DNA of 64,000 nt from Nostoc linckia z4 (GTDB taxonomy: Bacteria; Cyanobacteriota; Cyanobacteriia; Cyanobacteriales; Nostocaceae): positions 101,540-165,539 of the forward strand of contig NZ_LAHA01000002.1 of NCBI RefSeq assembly GCF_002608075.1. The letters are read 5' to 3'. Every line of letters starts with the position of its first letter. Position 1 is the first letter of the stretch. Of the stretch, positions 55,664 to 64,000 are shown one piece after another. The position numbers and the translations under genes are program-made. The notes below the pieces were generated by a model. That model searched no databases and was not told where the DNA came from. It worked only from the letters and a program-made list of their open reading frames with translations.

Positions 55664-56218
55664 ATGTCTGAAACGCAAACTTTGTTACGAAATTTTGGTC
55701 ATGTATATGACAATCCTGTACTGCTAGATCGCAGTGTAACTGCCCCAGTTACAGAAGGATTTAACGTTGTATTAGCTAGTTTTCAAGCACTTTACTTGCA
55801 GTACCAAAAGCATCATTTTGTAGTGGAAGGTGCAGAATTTTACTCTCTGCATGAGTTTTTTAACGAAAGCTACAATGAAGTGCAAGACCACATCCACGAA
55901 ATTGGAGAGCGCTTGGATGGACTGGGTGGTGTGCCAGTTGCGACCTTCAGTAAACTAGCAGAATTAACCTGTTTTGAACAAGAACCAGATGGCGTATATT
56001 CTGCCCGCCAAATGGTAGAAAATGACCTAGCTGCCGAACAAGCAATCATTGGTGTGATTCGTCGCCAAGCTGCTCAGGCAGAGAGTTTAGGGGATCGGGC
56101 TACACGCTATCTCTACGAAAAGATTTTGTTAAAAACTGAGGAACGTGCTTATCATTTGTCCCACTTCCTCGCTAAAGACAGCTTAACCTTGGGCTTTGTT
56201 CAAGCTGCTCAAAGCTAA
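55664..56218 (+). CDS. dps: Dps family protein with altered ferroxidase ligands (Dps4-like)
   Basis: The 184-residue protein is a four-helix Dps, which forms 12-mers that oxidise and store iron and protect DNA. The ferroxidase region is [20 protein letters not shown], then [15 protein letters not shown]. Counting from the start, the usual ligands are H51, H63 and E82 as expected, but the positions normally occupied by aspartate carry N67 and H78. Loss of two acidic ligands and gain of a histidine match the His-type centre reported (as recalled) for Nostoc punctiforme Dps4. GAGGAG stands before the start. It precedes carB and the sigma gene, and a terminator follows. Confidence 0.9.
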   Translation: MSETQTLLRNFGHVYDNPVLLDRSVTAPVTEGFNVVLASFQALYLQYQKHHFVVEGAEFYSLHEFFNESYNEVQDHIHEIGERLDGLGGVPVATFSKLAELTCFEQEPDGVYSARQMVENDLAAEQAIIGVIRRQAAQAESLGDRATRYLYEKILLKTEERAYHLSHFLAKDSLTLGFVQAAQS

Positions 56219-56290
56219 AACTCTCATAATCTAGATTTTTCTACCTACAGCGCAAGAAAAAATCAGCGGTATTAACTCTTAAAAGATTAT

Positions 56291-56334
56291 AAAAGGTGGC
56301 AGAGAGTAGGATTCCTATTTCTCTGCCATTTTTA
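56291..56334 (+). terminator. Intrinsic terminator of dps
   Basis: TGGCAGAGA pairs with TCTCTGCCA (9 bp) around the loop containing GTAGGATTCCTATT, followed by TTTTTAATC. It begins 73 bases after the dps stop codon. Confidence 0.9.
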
Positions 56335-56770
56335 ATCTAAGTCAACATATTTACATCAGAATTTAACCTTGAAAATATTTAGCAATTAGTTATTCAACAT
56401 ATATTTTGATATCGCTAAACTAGTTGTTATAAATAAACAGCCAAATATTTGTCATCATCAATCGGCATTTATTGAAAATTTTCATCAAAGTAAATAAAAA
56501 CTATTTGCAAGAGCCAGGAGTAATTTAGCATCATAATTCAATAAAATTTAGAAATAGGAAATACTCTATTGAGTATGGGGCATTGGGTATGGGGGTGTTG
56601 ACTGTTGACTGTTGACAGAGAAATTATTCTCCTTGTCCCCTCATCTTTGTCATCTCTCTAATCTCCCCGCCCCCGTTCAAGTTAGAAAACTTAATAATAA
56701 AAAGTACGATAGGGGGTAAACACCCTTAAAATAATCAGGATTTGTATTCTCGTACTCCAAGGCAAATACT
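56335..56770. other. Gap between dps and carB
   Basis: AT-rich for its first 230 bases, then a small repeat (GTTGACTGTTGACTGTTGAC) around 56600-56620, then CCCCTCATC units. It includes the carB promoter. No gene or RNA was recognised. Confidence 0.5.
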
Positions 56771-59700
56771 ATGCCCCGCCGTGATGACCTCCGGAAGATT
56801 CTACTGTTAGGCTCTGGCCCAATTGTGATTGGACAAGCCTGTGAGTTTGACTACTCTGGCACTCAAGCCTGCAAAGCGTTGCGAGAAGAAGGCTATGAGG
56901 TGGTGTTGGTCAACTCTAACCCTGCAACGATTATGACCGACCCGGAAACGGCCGATCGCACTTACATTGAGCCGCTGACCCCGGAATTGGTCGAAAAAGT
57001 AATCGCCAAAGAACGCCCTGATGCTCTACTCCCAACGATGGGAGGACAAACTGCTCTGAATATCGCTGTTGCTTTAGCCAAAAATGGCGCTTTGGAAAAG
57101 TACGGCGTTGAGTTAATCGGAGCCAAACTGCCAGCCATTGAAAAAGCCGAAGATAGAAAACTTTTTGGTGAGGCAATGGCAAAAATTGGCGTAGCTGTAT
57201 GTCCTAGTGGTACAGCCGAATCCTTGGATGAAGCAAAAGCGATCGCTCGCGAAATTGGTACTTATCCCCTGATTATTCGTCCTGCTTTTACAATGGGCGG
57301 AAGTGGCGGCGGTATTGCCTACAACCAAGAGGAATTTGAGGAAATGGCACAGGTTGGTATCGATGCTAGCCCTGTTTCTCAAATTCTCATTGACCAGTCT
57401 TTACTCGGTTGGAAAGAATACGAACTCGAAGTGATGCGCGACCTTGCAGATAACGTGGTGATTATCTGCTCCATCGAAAACCTTGACCCTATGGGCATCC
57501 ATACCGGGGACTCCATTACCGTGGCTCCCGCCCAAACCCTCACTGATAAAGAATATCAAAGGCTGCGGGATATGGCAATTAAAATCATCCGCGAGATAGG
57601 TGTGGAAACTGGCGGTTCTAATATTCAATTTGCCGTTAATCCTGTCACCGGAGATGTGGTGGTGATTGAAATGAACCCCCGCGTGTCCCGTAGTTCGGCT
57701 TTAGCTTCTAAAGCTACGGGTTTCCCCATTGCCAAAATGGCAGCAAAGTTGGCTGTAGGCTACACTTTGGATGAAATTAAAAATGACATCACTAAGAAAA
57801 CTCCGGCGTCCTTTGAACCAACAATTGACTACGTAGTTACAAAAATCCCCCGCTTCGCTTTTGAAAAGTTCCCTGGTTCGGAACCAGTGCTGACAACGCA
57901 AATGAAGTCAGTGGGGGAAGCAATGGCAATTGGGCGGACTTTTAACGAATCTTTCCAAAAAGCACTGCGTTCTCTGGAAACCGGACGTGCTGGCTGGGGT
58001 TGCGACAAAGCCGAAAAATTACCCAGTGGCGAACAAATTCGGGCGCTGCTACGGACACCAAACCCCGATCGCATTTTTGCTGTGCGTCATGCCCTACAAC
58101 TAGGAATCACTGCTGAGGAAATTTACGAACTCACAGGTATTGACCCGTGGTTCCTGGATAAAATGCAGCAAATTTTAGATATAGAGAAATTCCTCAAGCG
58201 CACATCATTAAAGGAATTGACAAAAGAGCAACTTTATGAAGTGAAGCGGAATGGATTTAGCGATCGCCAGATTGCCTATGCTACCAAAACCACCGAAGAT
58301 GAAGTCCGCACCTATCGCCAACAATTAGGAGTCATCGCAGTTTACAAAACTGTGGACACCTGTGCAGCGGAGTTTGAAGCGTTTACTCCTTACTACTATT
58401 CTACCTACGAAGAAGAAACAGAAGTTTTACCAGCAACCAAGCCCAAAGTCATGATTTTGGGTGGTGGCCCTAACCGCATCGGACAGGGAATTGAGTTTGA
58501 CTATTGTTGTTGTCACGCTGCCTATGCATTGAAGGCTGCGGGATACGAAACGATTATGGTCAACTCAAACCCAGAGACAGTTTCCACTGATTATGATACC
58601 AGCGATCGCCTTTACTTCGAGCCGTTAACAAAAGAAGATGTCCTAAATATCATCGAAGCTGAAAATCCTGTCGGCATAATAGTCCAGTTTGGCGGACAAA
58701 CACCATTGAAGTTAGCTGTTCCACTGCAACAATATTTGCAAAGACTGGGGACTGAGGAAAACTCCCAATGCCCAATTCCCAAAATTTGGGGTACATCCCC
58801 AGATTCCATTGATATGGCAGAAAACCGAGAGCGATTTGAAAAAATTCTCAAGGAGTTGAATATTGCTCAACCACCCAACGGTATTGCTCGCAGTTACGAA
58901 GATGCGTTGATTGTGGCCAAACGCATTGGCTATCCAGTGGTGGTGCGTCCTAGCTATGTGTTGGGGGGAAGAGCGATGGAAATCGTTTATTCCGATGCCG
59001 AGTTGGAACGCTACATGACCTTTGCGGTGCAAGTAGAACCAGACCATCCAATTTTAATTGATAAGTTTTTAGAAAATGCCATTGAAGTCGATGTTGATGC
59101 CATCGCCGACCATACAGGACGAGTTGTCATCGGCGGTATTATGGAACACATCGAGCAAGCAGGAATTCACTCAGGAGACTCTGCTTGTGCCCTACCTTCC
59201 ATTTCCTTACCACCAGCAGTTCTCAACCAAATTCGCACATGGACAGTGCAACTAGCCCAGGCCTTGTCAGTGGTGGGATTGATGAATATTCAGTTTGCCG
59301 TCATTGGTGCAAGCGGCTATTCTCCCCAAGTTTACATTCTCGAAGCCAACCCCCGCGCCTCCCGTACAGTGCCATTTGTTTCTAAAGCAACGGGCGTCCA
59401 GTTAGCCAAACTAGCCTCCTTAATCATGTCAGGGAAAACCTTAGAGGAGCTAAACTTCACCGAGGAAATCATCCCCACCCACATTGCTGTTAAGGAAGCT
59501 GTATTACCCTTTAATAAATTCCCTGGAACTGATACAATATTAGGCCCAGAAATGCGCTCCACTGGTGAGGTGATGGGGATTGACAGCGACTTTGGCCGAG
59601 CCTTTGCCAAAGCGGAATTGGGTGCTGGAGAGCGTTTACCACTAAGCGGAACCGTCTTTGTTTCAATGAGCGATCGCGATAAAGCAACTGCCGCAGTTGT

Positions 59701-60052
59701 GGTGAAAGAATTTATCGATTTGGGCTTTAACGTGATGGCCACACTTGGTACGCGCCGGGTTCTTCGCGAACAGGGCTTAGATGTTGAATTAGTACTGAAA
59801 CTCCATGAAGGACGACCCCACGTCCTAGATGCAATCAAAAATCAGAAAATCCAACTGATTATCAACACACCTTCAGGAGAAGAAGCCCAAACCGATGCCA
59901 GGTTAATTCGCCGCACAGCCTTGGCTTACAAAATCCCTATCATAACCACCATTGCAGGCGCAAAAGCTACCGTCGCCGCCATTCGTTCCTTACAAAATAC
60001 GACCTTGGATGTAAAAGTCATCCAAGAATATTGCAAGATTGCGAAAAAGTAG
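56771..60052 (+). CDS. carB: Carbamoyl phosphate synthase, large subunit
   Basis: The 1093-residue enzyme makes carbamoyl phosphate from bicarbonate, ATP and ammonia delivered by CarA, for pyrimidine and arginine synthesis. Two homologous ATP-grasp halves are present ([20 protein letters not shown] at the start and [20 protein letters not shown] near residue 557), as is the C-terminal allosteric MGS-like domain ([20 protein letters not shown]). An insertion of about ten residues ([12 protein letters not shown], about 659-670) interrupts the usual link before GTSPDSID; its DNA (CCCAATGCCCAATTCCC) resembles the repeats, so it may be recent. carA is not in the window. It follows dps on the plus strand. 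Confidence 0.97.
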   Translation: MPRRDDLRKILLLGSGPIVIGQACEFDYSGTQACKALREEGYEVVLVNSNPATIMTDPETADRTYIEPLTPELVEKVIAKERPDALLPTMGGQTALNIAVALAKNGALEKYGVELIGAKLPAIEKAEDRKLFGEAMAKIGVAVCPSGTAESLDEAKAIAREIGTYPLIIRPAFTMGGSGGGIAYNQEEFEEMAQVGIDASPVSQILIDQSLLGWKEYELEVMRDLADNVVIICSIENLDPMGIHTGDSITVAPAQTLTDKEYQRLRDMAIKIIREIGVETGGSNIQFAVNPVTGDVVVIEMNPRVSRSSALASKATGFPIAKMAAKLAVGYTLDEIKNDITKKTPASFEPTIDYVVTKIPRFAFEKFPGSEPVLTTQMKSVGEAMAIGRTFNESFQKALRSLETGRAGWGCDKAEKLPSGEQIRALLRTPNPDRIFAVRHALQLGITAEEIYELTGIDPWFLDKMQQILDIEKFLKRTSLKELTKEQLYEVKRNGFSDRQIAYATKTTEDEVRTYRQQLGVIAVYKTVDTCAAEFEAFTPYYYSTYEEETEVLPATKPKVMILGGGPNRIGQGIEFDYCCCHAAYALKAAGYETIMVNSNPETVSTDYDTSDRLYFEPLTKEDVLNIIEAENPVGIIVQFGGQTPLKLAVPLQQYLQRLGTEENSQCPIPKIWGTSPDSIDMAENRERFEKILKELNIAQPPNGIARSYEDALIVAKRIGYPVVVRPSYVLGGRAMEIVYSDAELERYMTFAVQVEPDHPILIDKFLENAIEVDVDAIADHTGRVVIGGIMEHIEQAGIHSGDSACALPSISLPPAVLNQIRTWTVQLAQALSVVGLMNIQFAVIGASGYSPQVYILEANPRASRTVPFVSKATGVQLAKLASLIMSGKTLEELNFTEEIIPTHIAVKEAVLPFNKFPGTDTILGPEMRSTGEVMGIDSDFGRAFAKAELGAGERLPLSGTVFVSMSDRDKATAAVVVKEFIDLGFNVMATLGTRRVLREQGLDVELVLKLHEGRPHVLDAIKNQKIQLIINTPSGEEAQTDARLIRRTALAYKIPIITTIAGAKATVAAIRSLQNTTLDVKVIQEYCKIAKK
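58746..58785. repeat. Repeat-like insertion inside carB
   Basis: GGGGACTGAGGAAAACTCCC followed by AATGCCCAATTCCC resembles the ATGCCCAATGCCC-type intergenic repeats. It adds about ten residues in frame. Confidence 0.6.
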
Positions 60053-60053
60053 G

Positions 60054-60254
60054 GAGTGGTGAGATCGGGAGATGGGGGAGATGGGGGAGATGGGGGAGAT
60101 GGGGAGATGGGGAGATGGGGAGATGGGGAAAAGGTTAAAGGGAAAAGGAATAAATTTAGTCTTTCCCCTTTACCCTTTACCCTTTACCCTTTACCCCTTT
60201 CCCTTTACCCCTTTCCCTTTACCCTTTACCCCTTTCCCTTTCCCCATGCCCCAT
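60054..60254. repeat. Short tandem repeats after carB
   Basis: GGAGATGGGGGAGATGGGGG units (heptads GGAGATG) are followed by CCCTTTACCCTTTACCCTTT units. The two types are not complementary along their full length but both are typical cyanobacterial repeats. Frames reading through it, at 60056 and 60072, are repeat translation. Confidence 0.9.
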
Positions 60255-60677
60255 GCCCAAAAATTAAACAATTGTTATAAGAGAATGACTATAGTTCTCA
60301 TTGAGATATTTTAACAAATATGAGGAAGTTTCTTTTTGCCAGATAAGTAGTGAAATCCTCTTTGAGGCTTTATTGAAAGGAAAAAACTACTTCATAAACT
60401 GGAATAACCAGGAAATTTATTCAGATATATAGCCAAAACCTTATCAGAAAGGTTACAATTGTTAATATTAATCTAATAGAAGAATGTTTAAGAAATTACC
60501 TTTTATCTAACTGTAGATACTTGTGGAAAGTAGGAAAAAACTGTAACTTTTAGCAGTTAAGAAGCTCAATTTTGATTATTTATGAGCAGCCGAATTTATC
60601 CGGCGCGTAAGTTGCAAAGCATAAGTATGGGTTCCCACTCACACTGGGTAGCACCCATAGAGAGCATCTATCCCTGA

Positions 60678-61676
60678 ATGACCCTACCATCAAACCCATC
60701 ATCACCAAAGAGTAGCGCCATGAAGACCGCTCAGACAGCCACAGACCTCGTGCGGACTTACCTGCGTGAGATTGGCCGTGTGCCACTCTTAACCCACGAG
60801 GAAGAGATTTTCTATGGTAAGCAGGTGCAACGTTCAACGGCTTTGCACGAATCGCGGGAAAGTCTTGCCAACCAGTTAGGTCGCGAACCAACTCTAGAAG
60901 AGTGGGCGAAAGCAGCACTATTAGAACCAGAAGAGTTGAACGAAGCGATCGCTGATGGTGAAATTGCCAAGCGCAAGATGGTAGAAGCCAATTTGCGGCT
61001 AGTGGTGTCCGTTGCTAAAAAGTACATTAAGCGCAACGTCGATTTACTGGATTTAATCCAAGAAGGTAGTATCGGAATGCAACGCGGTGTAGAAAAGTTT
61101 GACCCCACCAAAGGTTATAGATTTTCTACCTATGCCTATTGGTGGATTCGCCAAGCTATCACCCGTGCCATAGCGGAAAAAGCGCGTACTATTCGACTGC
61201 CTATCCACATAACTGAAAAATTAAATAAAATTAAAAAAGCACAGCGGCAATTGTCTCAAAAATTGGGACGCGCTCCCACAGCCAGCGAGCTAGCTCAAGA
61301 ATTGGAATTGACCCCGAAGCAAGTGCGAGAGTATCTAGAAAAGGCGCGTTTGCCTCTTTCGTTGGATTTGCGCTTGGGTGATAACTACGACACCGAACTT
61401 GGTGAAATGCTGGAAGATCCAGGAGCATCTCCAGAAGAATTTGTCATGCAATCTTCCTTATCTTATGACTTAGAACGCCTCATGGGCGATCTAACGCCAC
61501 AACAAAGGGAAGTAATTACACTGCGCTTTGGATTAACTGACGGCCAAGCACTGACTCTGGCAAGAATTGGTGAAATCCTCAATATTAGCCGGGAACGAGT
61601 CCGCCAAATCGAACGGGAAGCCTTGACCAAACTTCGTAAATCCAAAGCCAACATAGATGAATACTTGGCAAGTTAG
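60678..61676 (+). CDS. sigD: Group 2 sigma factor of the RpoD family (SigD-like)
   Basis: The 332-residue protein has regions 1.2 to 4.2: [20 protein letters not shown] (1.2), [20 protein letters not shown] and [20 protein letters not shown] (2.1-2.2), [20 protein letters not shown] (2.3-2.4), the central domain [20 protein letters not shown], and [20 protein letters not shown] (4.2). Region 1.1 of SigA is lacking, as in non-essential group 2 factors, which respond to stress, nitrogen or carbon status. From recall of Anabaena 7120, where dps, carB and sigD lie in this order, SigD is the likely name. An ATG 14 codons later (60720) is an alternative start. Confidence 0.85.
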   Translation: MTLPSNPSSPKSSAMKTAQTATDLVRTYLREIGRVPLLTHEEEIFYGKQVQRSTALHESRESLANQLGREPTLEEWAKAALLEPEELNEAIADGEIAKRKMVEANLRLVVSVAKKYIKRNVDLLDLIQEGSIGMQRGVEKFDPTKGYRFSTYAYWWIRQAITRAIAEKARTIRLPIHITEKLNKIKKAQRQLSQKLGRAPTASELAQELELTPKQVREYLEKARLPLSLDLRLGDNYDTELGEMLEDPGASPEEFVMQSSLSYDLERLMGDLTPQQREVITLRFGLTDGQALTLARIGEILNISRERVRQIEREALTKLRKSKANIDEYLAS

Positions 61677-62002
61677 TCATTGGTCATTAGTCATTAGTCA
61701 TTAGTCATTAGAGTGTTGACTGTTGACTGTTGACTGTTGACTGGTGACTGGGGAATTATATTCTCCTGTGCTCCTCTGCTTCATCTCCCTATCTCCCCAT
61801 ACCCAATGTCTCATAACTACTGACCAATTGGTGAGAAAATACGCTGGTTTTGGTACGGTTACACCCACTTTCAACAATAGGAGAGCCTGTTACATTATTT
61901 AACAGGAAGACTAAGTAAATTAGTTACAACAAATACCCAAAAGGCATTTAGTCTCCAAATTACCAATACCGTAGCTAAAAATTCTAGCCAAGGAGATAGA
62001 AA
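61677..62002. repeat. Heptad-rich gap between sigD and the DUF760 gene
   Basis: TCATTGGTCATTAGTCATTA and GTTGACTGTTGACTGTTGAC fill the first 70 bases, followed by pyrimidine units. The remaining ~190 bases, with GGAGATAGAA just before the next start, include its promoter and ribosome site. Confidence 0.75.
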
Positions 62003-62347
62003 ATGAATAATCCATCCAATCGCGTTTCAGAATTTTTCAATGGGGAATCAGAAACTAGCGATTTGCTATGGCAATACGTTAAATCCTTAAGTCCTGAGAC
62101 AGTTACCCAACTATCTAAACCTACTTCTCCCGAAGTTTTTCAAGTGATGGAACGTAACATCACAGGACTATTGGGAAACCTACCTTCAGAACACTTTGGC
62201 GTTGCAATAACCACAAGTCGCGAAAGTCTGGGTCGGCTTTTGGCCTCTGCGATGATTAGCGGTTATTTCTTGCGTAACGCTGAACAAAGAATGAATTTTG
62301 AAATCGCCTTACAAGGAACTGAAACTAACAACAGCGAAATTGACTAA
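62003..62347 (+). CDS. DUF760 domain protein, 114 residues
   Basis: The protein MNNPSNRVSEFFNGESETSD contains the DUF760 pattern LWQYVKSLSPETVTQLSKPT, then SPEVFQVMERNITGLLGNLP and LGRLLASAMISGYFLRNAEQ, a small helical domain shared by cyanobacteria and plastids. Plant relatives have recently been linked to plastid or nuclear stress functions, but the bacterial role is unknown. It is soluble. It has a good ribosome site (AAGGAGATAGAA). It stands alone on the plus strand. Confidence 0.85.
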   Translation: MNNPSNRVSEFFNGESETSDLLWQYVKSLSPETVTQLSKPTSPEVFQVMERNITGLLGNLPSEHFGVAITTSRESLGRLLASAMISGYFLRNAEQRMNFEIALQGTETNNSEID

Positions 62348-62825
62348 AAGCATTACAGCAGAATTGGGAAGTCAAACAGATTTATCACTTAATTTTGAGA
62401 CTCATGGTTGTGTATTTGACCTGAGTTGTATAGCAACAACCAAGGTGTTTAGGACATCAAACATATGCTAAAACTCAGACACAAAAGACTTTTTACCCAA
62501 TCACCAGTCCCCAATCTCCAGTTTGTGGCTATAGTTCGCTGTAAAATTCAGGAAATTTAATATGATTGGGCTAAAGTCACTCACAGTCATGGCTAGCATA
62601 GAATTTCCCTTAATGCATTACATAAGTATTTGACCAAAAGCAAAGTACAAGCGAACTTGAATTGAAATTGATACTCAAACAGTGCAGAGGAATGCAGAAT
62701 TTTTAATTCATTTTTCTCGAAACCTGGTTAATTTGGGAATTAGTCAAATCAGAGGCGCATTTTTAAATGAATAACAAAAACGTGTGCATAAACAATCAGC
62801 GATAAATCAGATTCGCAATCAATAC

Positions 62826-62866
62826 AAACTCGGCAGATTTAAAACTAGTCTGCCGAGTTTTGTTAT
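62826..62866 (+). terminator. Perfect 12-bp hairpin, terminator-like
   Basis: AAACTCGGCAGA pairs exactly with TCTGCCGAGTTT; TGTTAT follows on the plus strand. No gene ends immediately before it on the plus strand (DUF760 ends 480 bases earlier). It could end a transcript from that gene or an unknown RNA. Confidence 0.6.
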
Positions 62867-62906
62867 AAGGTGTTGGGAGTGTTGAGTGTTGACTGTTAAC
62901 TGTTGA

Positions 62907-63050
62907 CTGGTCAATACGGTTCGGATAAGCAGTAGTATGAACTTCCCTTGTGGTCTGGGAAAAGGTTAAGGCGTAAGGGGATTTGGATGTATTTGAAACC
63001 TTTCCCTTTCCCCTTTCCCCTTTCCCCTTTAACCGAACCGTATTGGATGA
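62907..63050. repeat. Left inverted repeat of the pair flanking mutT
   Basis: CTGGTCAATACGGTTCGGAT, AAGCAGTAGTATGAACTTCC and CTTGTGGTCTGGGAAAAGG start the unit. It then runs through TTTGAAACCTTTCCCTTTCC to CCTTTAACCGAACCGTATT. Its first 60 bases are found inverted at the right edge of the window. Confidence 0.85.
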
Positions 63051-63193
63051 GTGGGGAGTTATTATTCTCCCCTACTCCCTTGCCCCTCTACCACATCTCC
63101 CTTGTCTCCCACCCTACGGATTGGCGCTAGCGTCTCTTAAAGAGAAGCTAAAGCTACATCCCCCACACTTCCCATCTTCCACTTCCATAAACC

Positions 63194-63604
63194 ATGAATC
63201 CAACTACTTCTTTCCCGCCTCATAAAATCATTGGTGTTGCCGTAATTTGGAATGACCAAAAGCAAATCTTAATTGACCGCCGTCGTCCACAAGGAGCGAT
63301 GGGTGGTTTGTGGGAATTTCCTGGTGGTAAGGTTGAGCCTGGTGAAACCATCCAAGAGTGTATTCAAAGAGAAATAACAGAAGAACTGGGAATAGCAATT
63401 GAAGTGGGAGAACATTTAATTACTGTCGATCATACTTATACAGATTTGCGCGTTACCCTAACAGTACATCAGTGTCGTCATGTTGCAGGTGTTCCCCAAC
63501 CTTTAGAATGCGACGAAATTCGCTGGGTAAGCTTGAAAGAACTTGAAAAGTTTGATTTTCCGAAAGCAAATATTCAAATTATTGATGCTCTTAAGGGGAG
63601 ATGA
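63194..63604 (+). CDS. mutT: Nudix hydrolase, MutT-like (8-oxo-dGTP diphosphatase)
   Basis: The 136-residue protein has the Nudix box at 45-67 (GKVEPGETIQECIQREITEE then LGI), fitting G-x5-E-x7-R-E-U-x-E-E-x-G-U, and begins MNPTTSFPPHKIIGVAVIWN, as in MutT. MutT removes 8-oxo-dGTP from the nucleotide pool and prevents A:T to C:G mutations; the neighbouring WEFPGGK is typical of MutT. Other Nudix substrates cannot be excluded. The gene is enclosed by two copies of an inverted repeat. It is the last gene of the window. Confidence 0.9.
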   Translation: MNPTTSFPPHKIIGVAVIWNDQKQILIDRRRPQGAMGGLWEFPGGKVEPGETIQECIQREITEELGIAIEVGEHLITVDHTYTDLRVTLTVHQCRHVAGVPQPLECDEIRWVSLKELEKFDFPKANIQIIDALKGR

Positions 63605-64000
63605 GGGAGAGAATAATAACTCCCCACTCACCCAGTATGGTTTGGGGAAAGGGGAAAGGGGAAAGGATAGACTTCTAAGAGAAGTCGGGAAAAGGGGAAG
63701 GGGAAAGGGGGAAAGGATAGACTTCTAAGAGAAGTTGGGAAAAGGGGTTGCATGTTTGGTATTTTCCCTTTCCCCAATAAAGATGCATCTCTTTGACCAC
63801 AAGAGTGCTTTTTGCACTCTTGTACAAAAGGTCTGATGTATTTGAAACCTTTCCCCTTTCACCTTTCCCCTTTCACCTTTCCCCTTTCCCCTTTCACCTT
63901 TCCCCTTTCACCTTCCCCTTTCACCTTTCCCCCTTACCCCTTCCCCTTTTCCCAGACCACAAGAGAAGTTCATAGTGCTTATCCGAACCATATTGACCAG
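63605..64000. repeat. Repeat-filled right end of the window, ending in an inverted copy of the 62907 repeat
   Basis: The 396 bases hold GGGGAAAGGGGAAAGGATAG units (with the palindrome GACTTCTAAGAGAAGTC twice, 60 bases apart), a GATGTATTTGAAACCTTTCC stretch, long CCTTTCACC runs, and at 63949-64000 CCCAGACCACAAGAGAAGTT continuing to ATATTGACCAG, which is the inverse of the unit at 62907. A 60-codon frame at 63793 is repeat translation. Confidence 0.85.

Larger units (their letters stand above)
62348..63193. other. Gap between the DUF760 and mutT genes
   Basis: About 480 bases with no identifiable gene are followed by a terminator-like hairpin at 62826-62866, heptads (GTTGACTGTTAACTGTTGAC) and the inverted-repeat element that begins at 62907. 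The mutT promoter probably lies inside the repeat region. Confidence 0.55.

Noticed and set aside
56931-57901. Antisense frames in carB
   Set aside because: They mirror the codon structure of carB and have no independent support.
60056-60314. Frames after carB with GDGGDGGDG and LYPFPFTLYPFP repeats
   Set aside because: They are translated heptad repeats with no other content.
63793-63975. 60-codon frame near the right end
   Set aside because: It translates pyrimidine tandem repeats (FPFHLSPFPFHLSPF type).

Overview
The window is chromosomal DNA of a filamentous, probably heterocyst-forming cyanobacterium (order Nostocales, Nostoc/Anabaena-like). The evidence is an RNA polymerase beta' split into rpoC1 and rpoC2 behind rpoB; NdhH, a high-light-inducible protein, a tocopherol-type methyltransferase and a cyanobacterial Dps; many HIP1 palindromes (GCGATCGC); and heptameric short tandem repeats (GGAGTTA, GGAGATG and TTGACTG types) in most gaps. 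No rRNA or tRNA gene was recognised, and there is no prophage or intact transposase.

Layout. 1-8.6 kb: a cut-off HTH regulator, a DEDDh exonuclease, a ferredoxin/metallo-beta-lactamase fusion, a shortened Rpn-like protein, a Ser/Thr kinase, a GIY-YIG protein, and a WD40 protein preceded by a tiny His/Asp-rich protein. 8.6-20.3 kb: the transcription/translation cluster rpsT-tatD-rpoB-rpoC1-rpoC2, all on the minus strand and closed by a strong terminator. 21-30.4 kb: housekeeping genes (hisD, a universal stress protein, an SRPBCC protein, hslO, a membrane-anchored helical-repeat protein, a beta-hydroxyacid dehydrogenase-like enzyme, a MidA-type methyltransferase). 30.5-40.6 kb: an accessory block on the minus strand with a HEPN-like/LOTUS fusion, a VOC protein, a stand-alone cyanobacteriochrome-type GAF protein, a large Eco57I-type DNA methyltransferase and a PLD/SNF2 helicase. 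41-48 kb: ndhH, rsmH, a membrane-anchored WD40 propeller, a small membrane protein, a HLIP gene and ald. 48.46-50.15 kb: a CRISPR array of 24 repeats with no cas genes in view. 50.5-64 kb: a small secreted protein, a tocopherol-type methyltransferase, a TrkH-type transporter, a thioredoxin-like ferredoxin protein, then dps-carB-sigma factor, a DUF760 protein and mutT.

How it works together. The core is ordinary cyanobacterial housekeeping: transcription, translation, histidine and pyrimidine/arginine synthesis, the NDH-1 complex, redox and iron stress. The accessory parts look like genome defence: the CRISPR array, the methyltransferase/PLD-helicase pair and the HEPN-like/LOTUS protein.

The most notable points are (1) the methyltransferase + PLD-SNF2 helicase pair with a nearby HEPN-like/LOTUS gene, a candidate defence island; (2) a 190-residue GAF-only protein with both cysteine motifs of DXCF cyanobacteriochromes; (3) a Dps whose two acidic ferroxidase ligands are Asn and His; (4) repeat-derived in-frame insertions inside rpoC2, carB and the MidA-like gene; and (5) several families of small palindromic or MITE-like elements, including a pair of inverted repeats around mutT. 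All calls come from reading the sequence; no database search was run.
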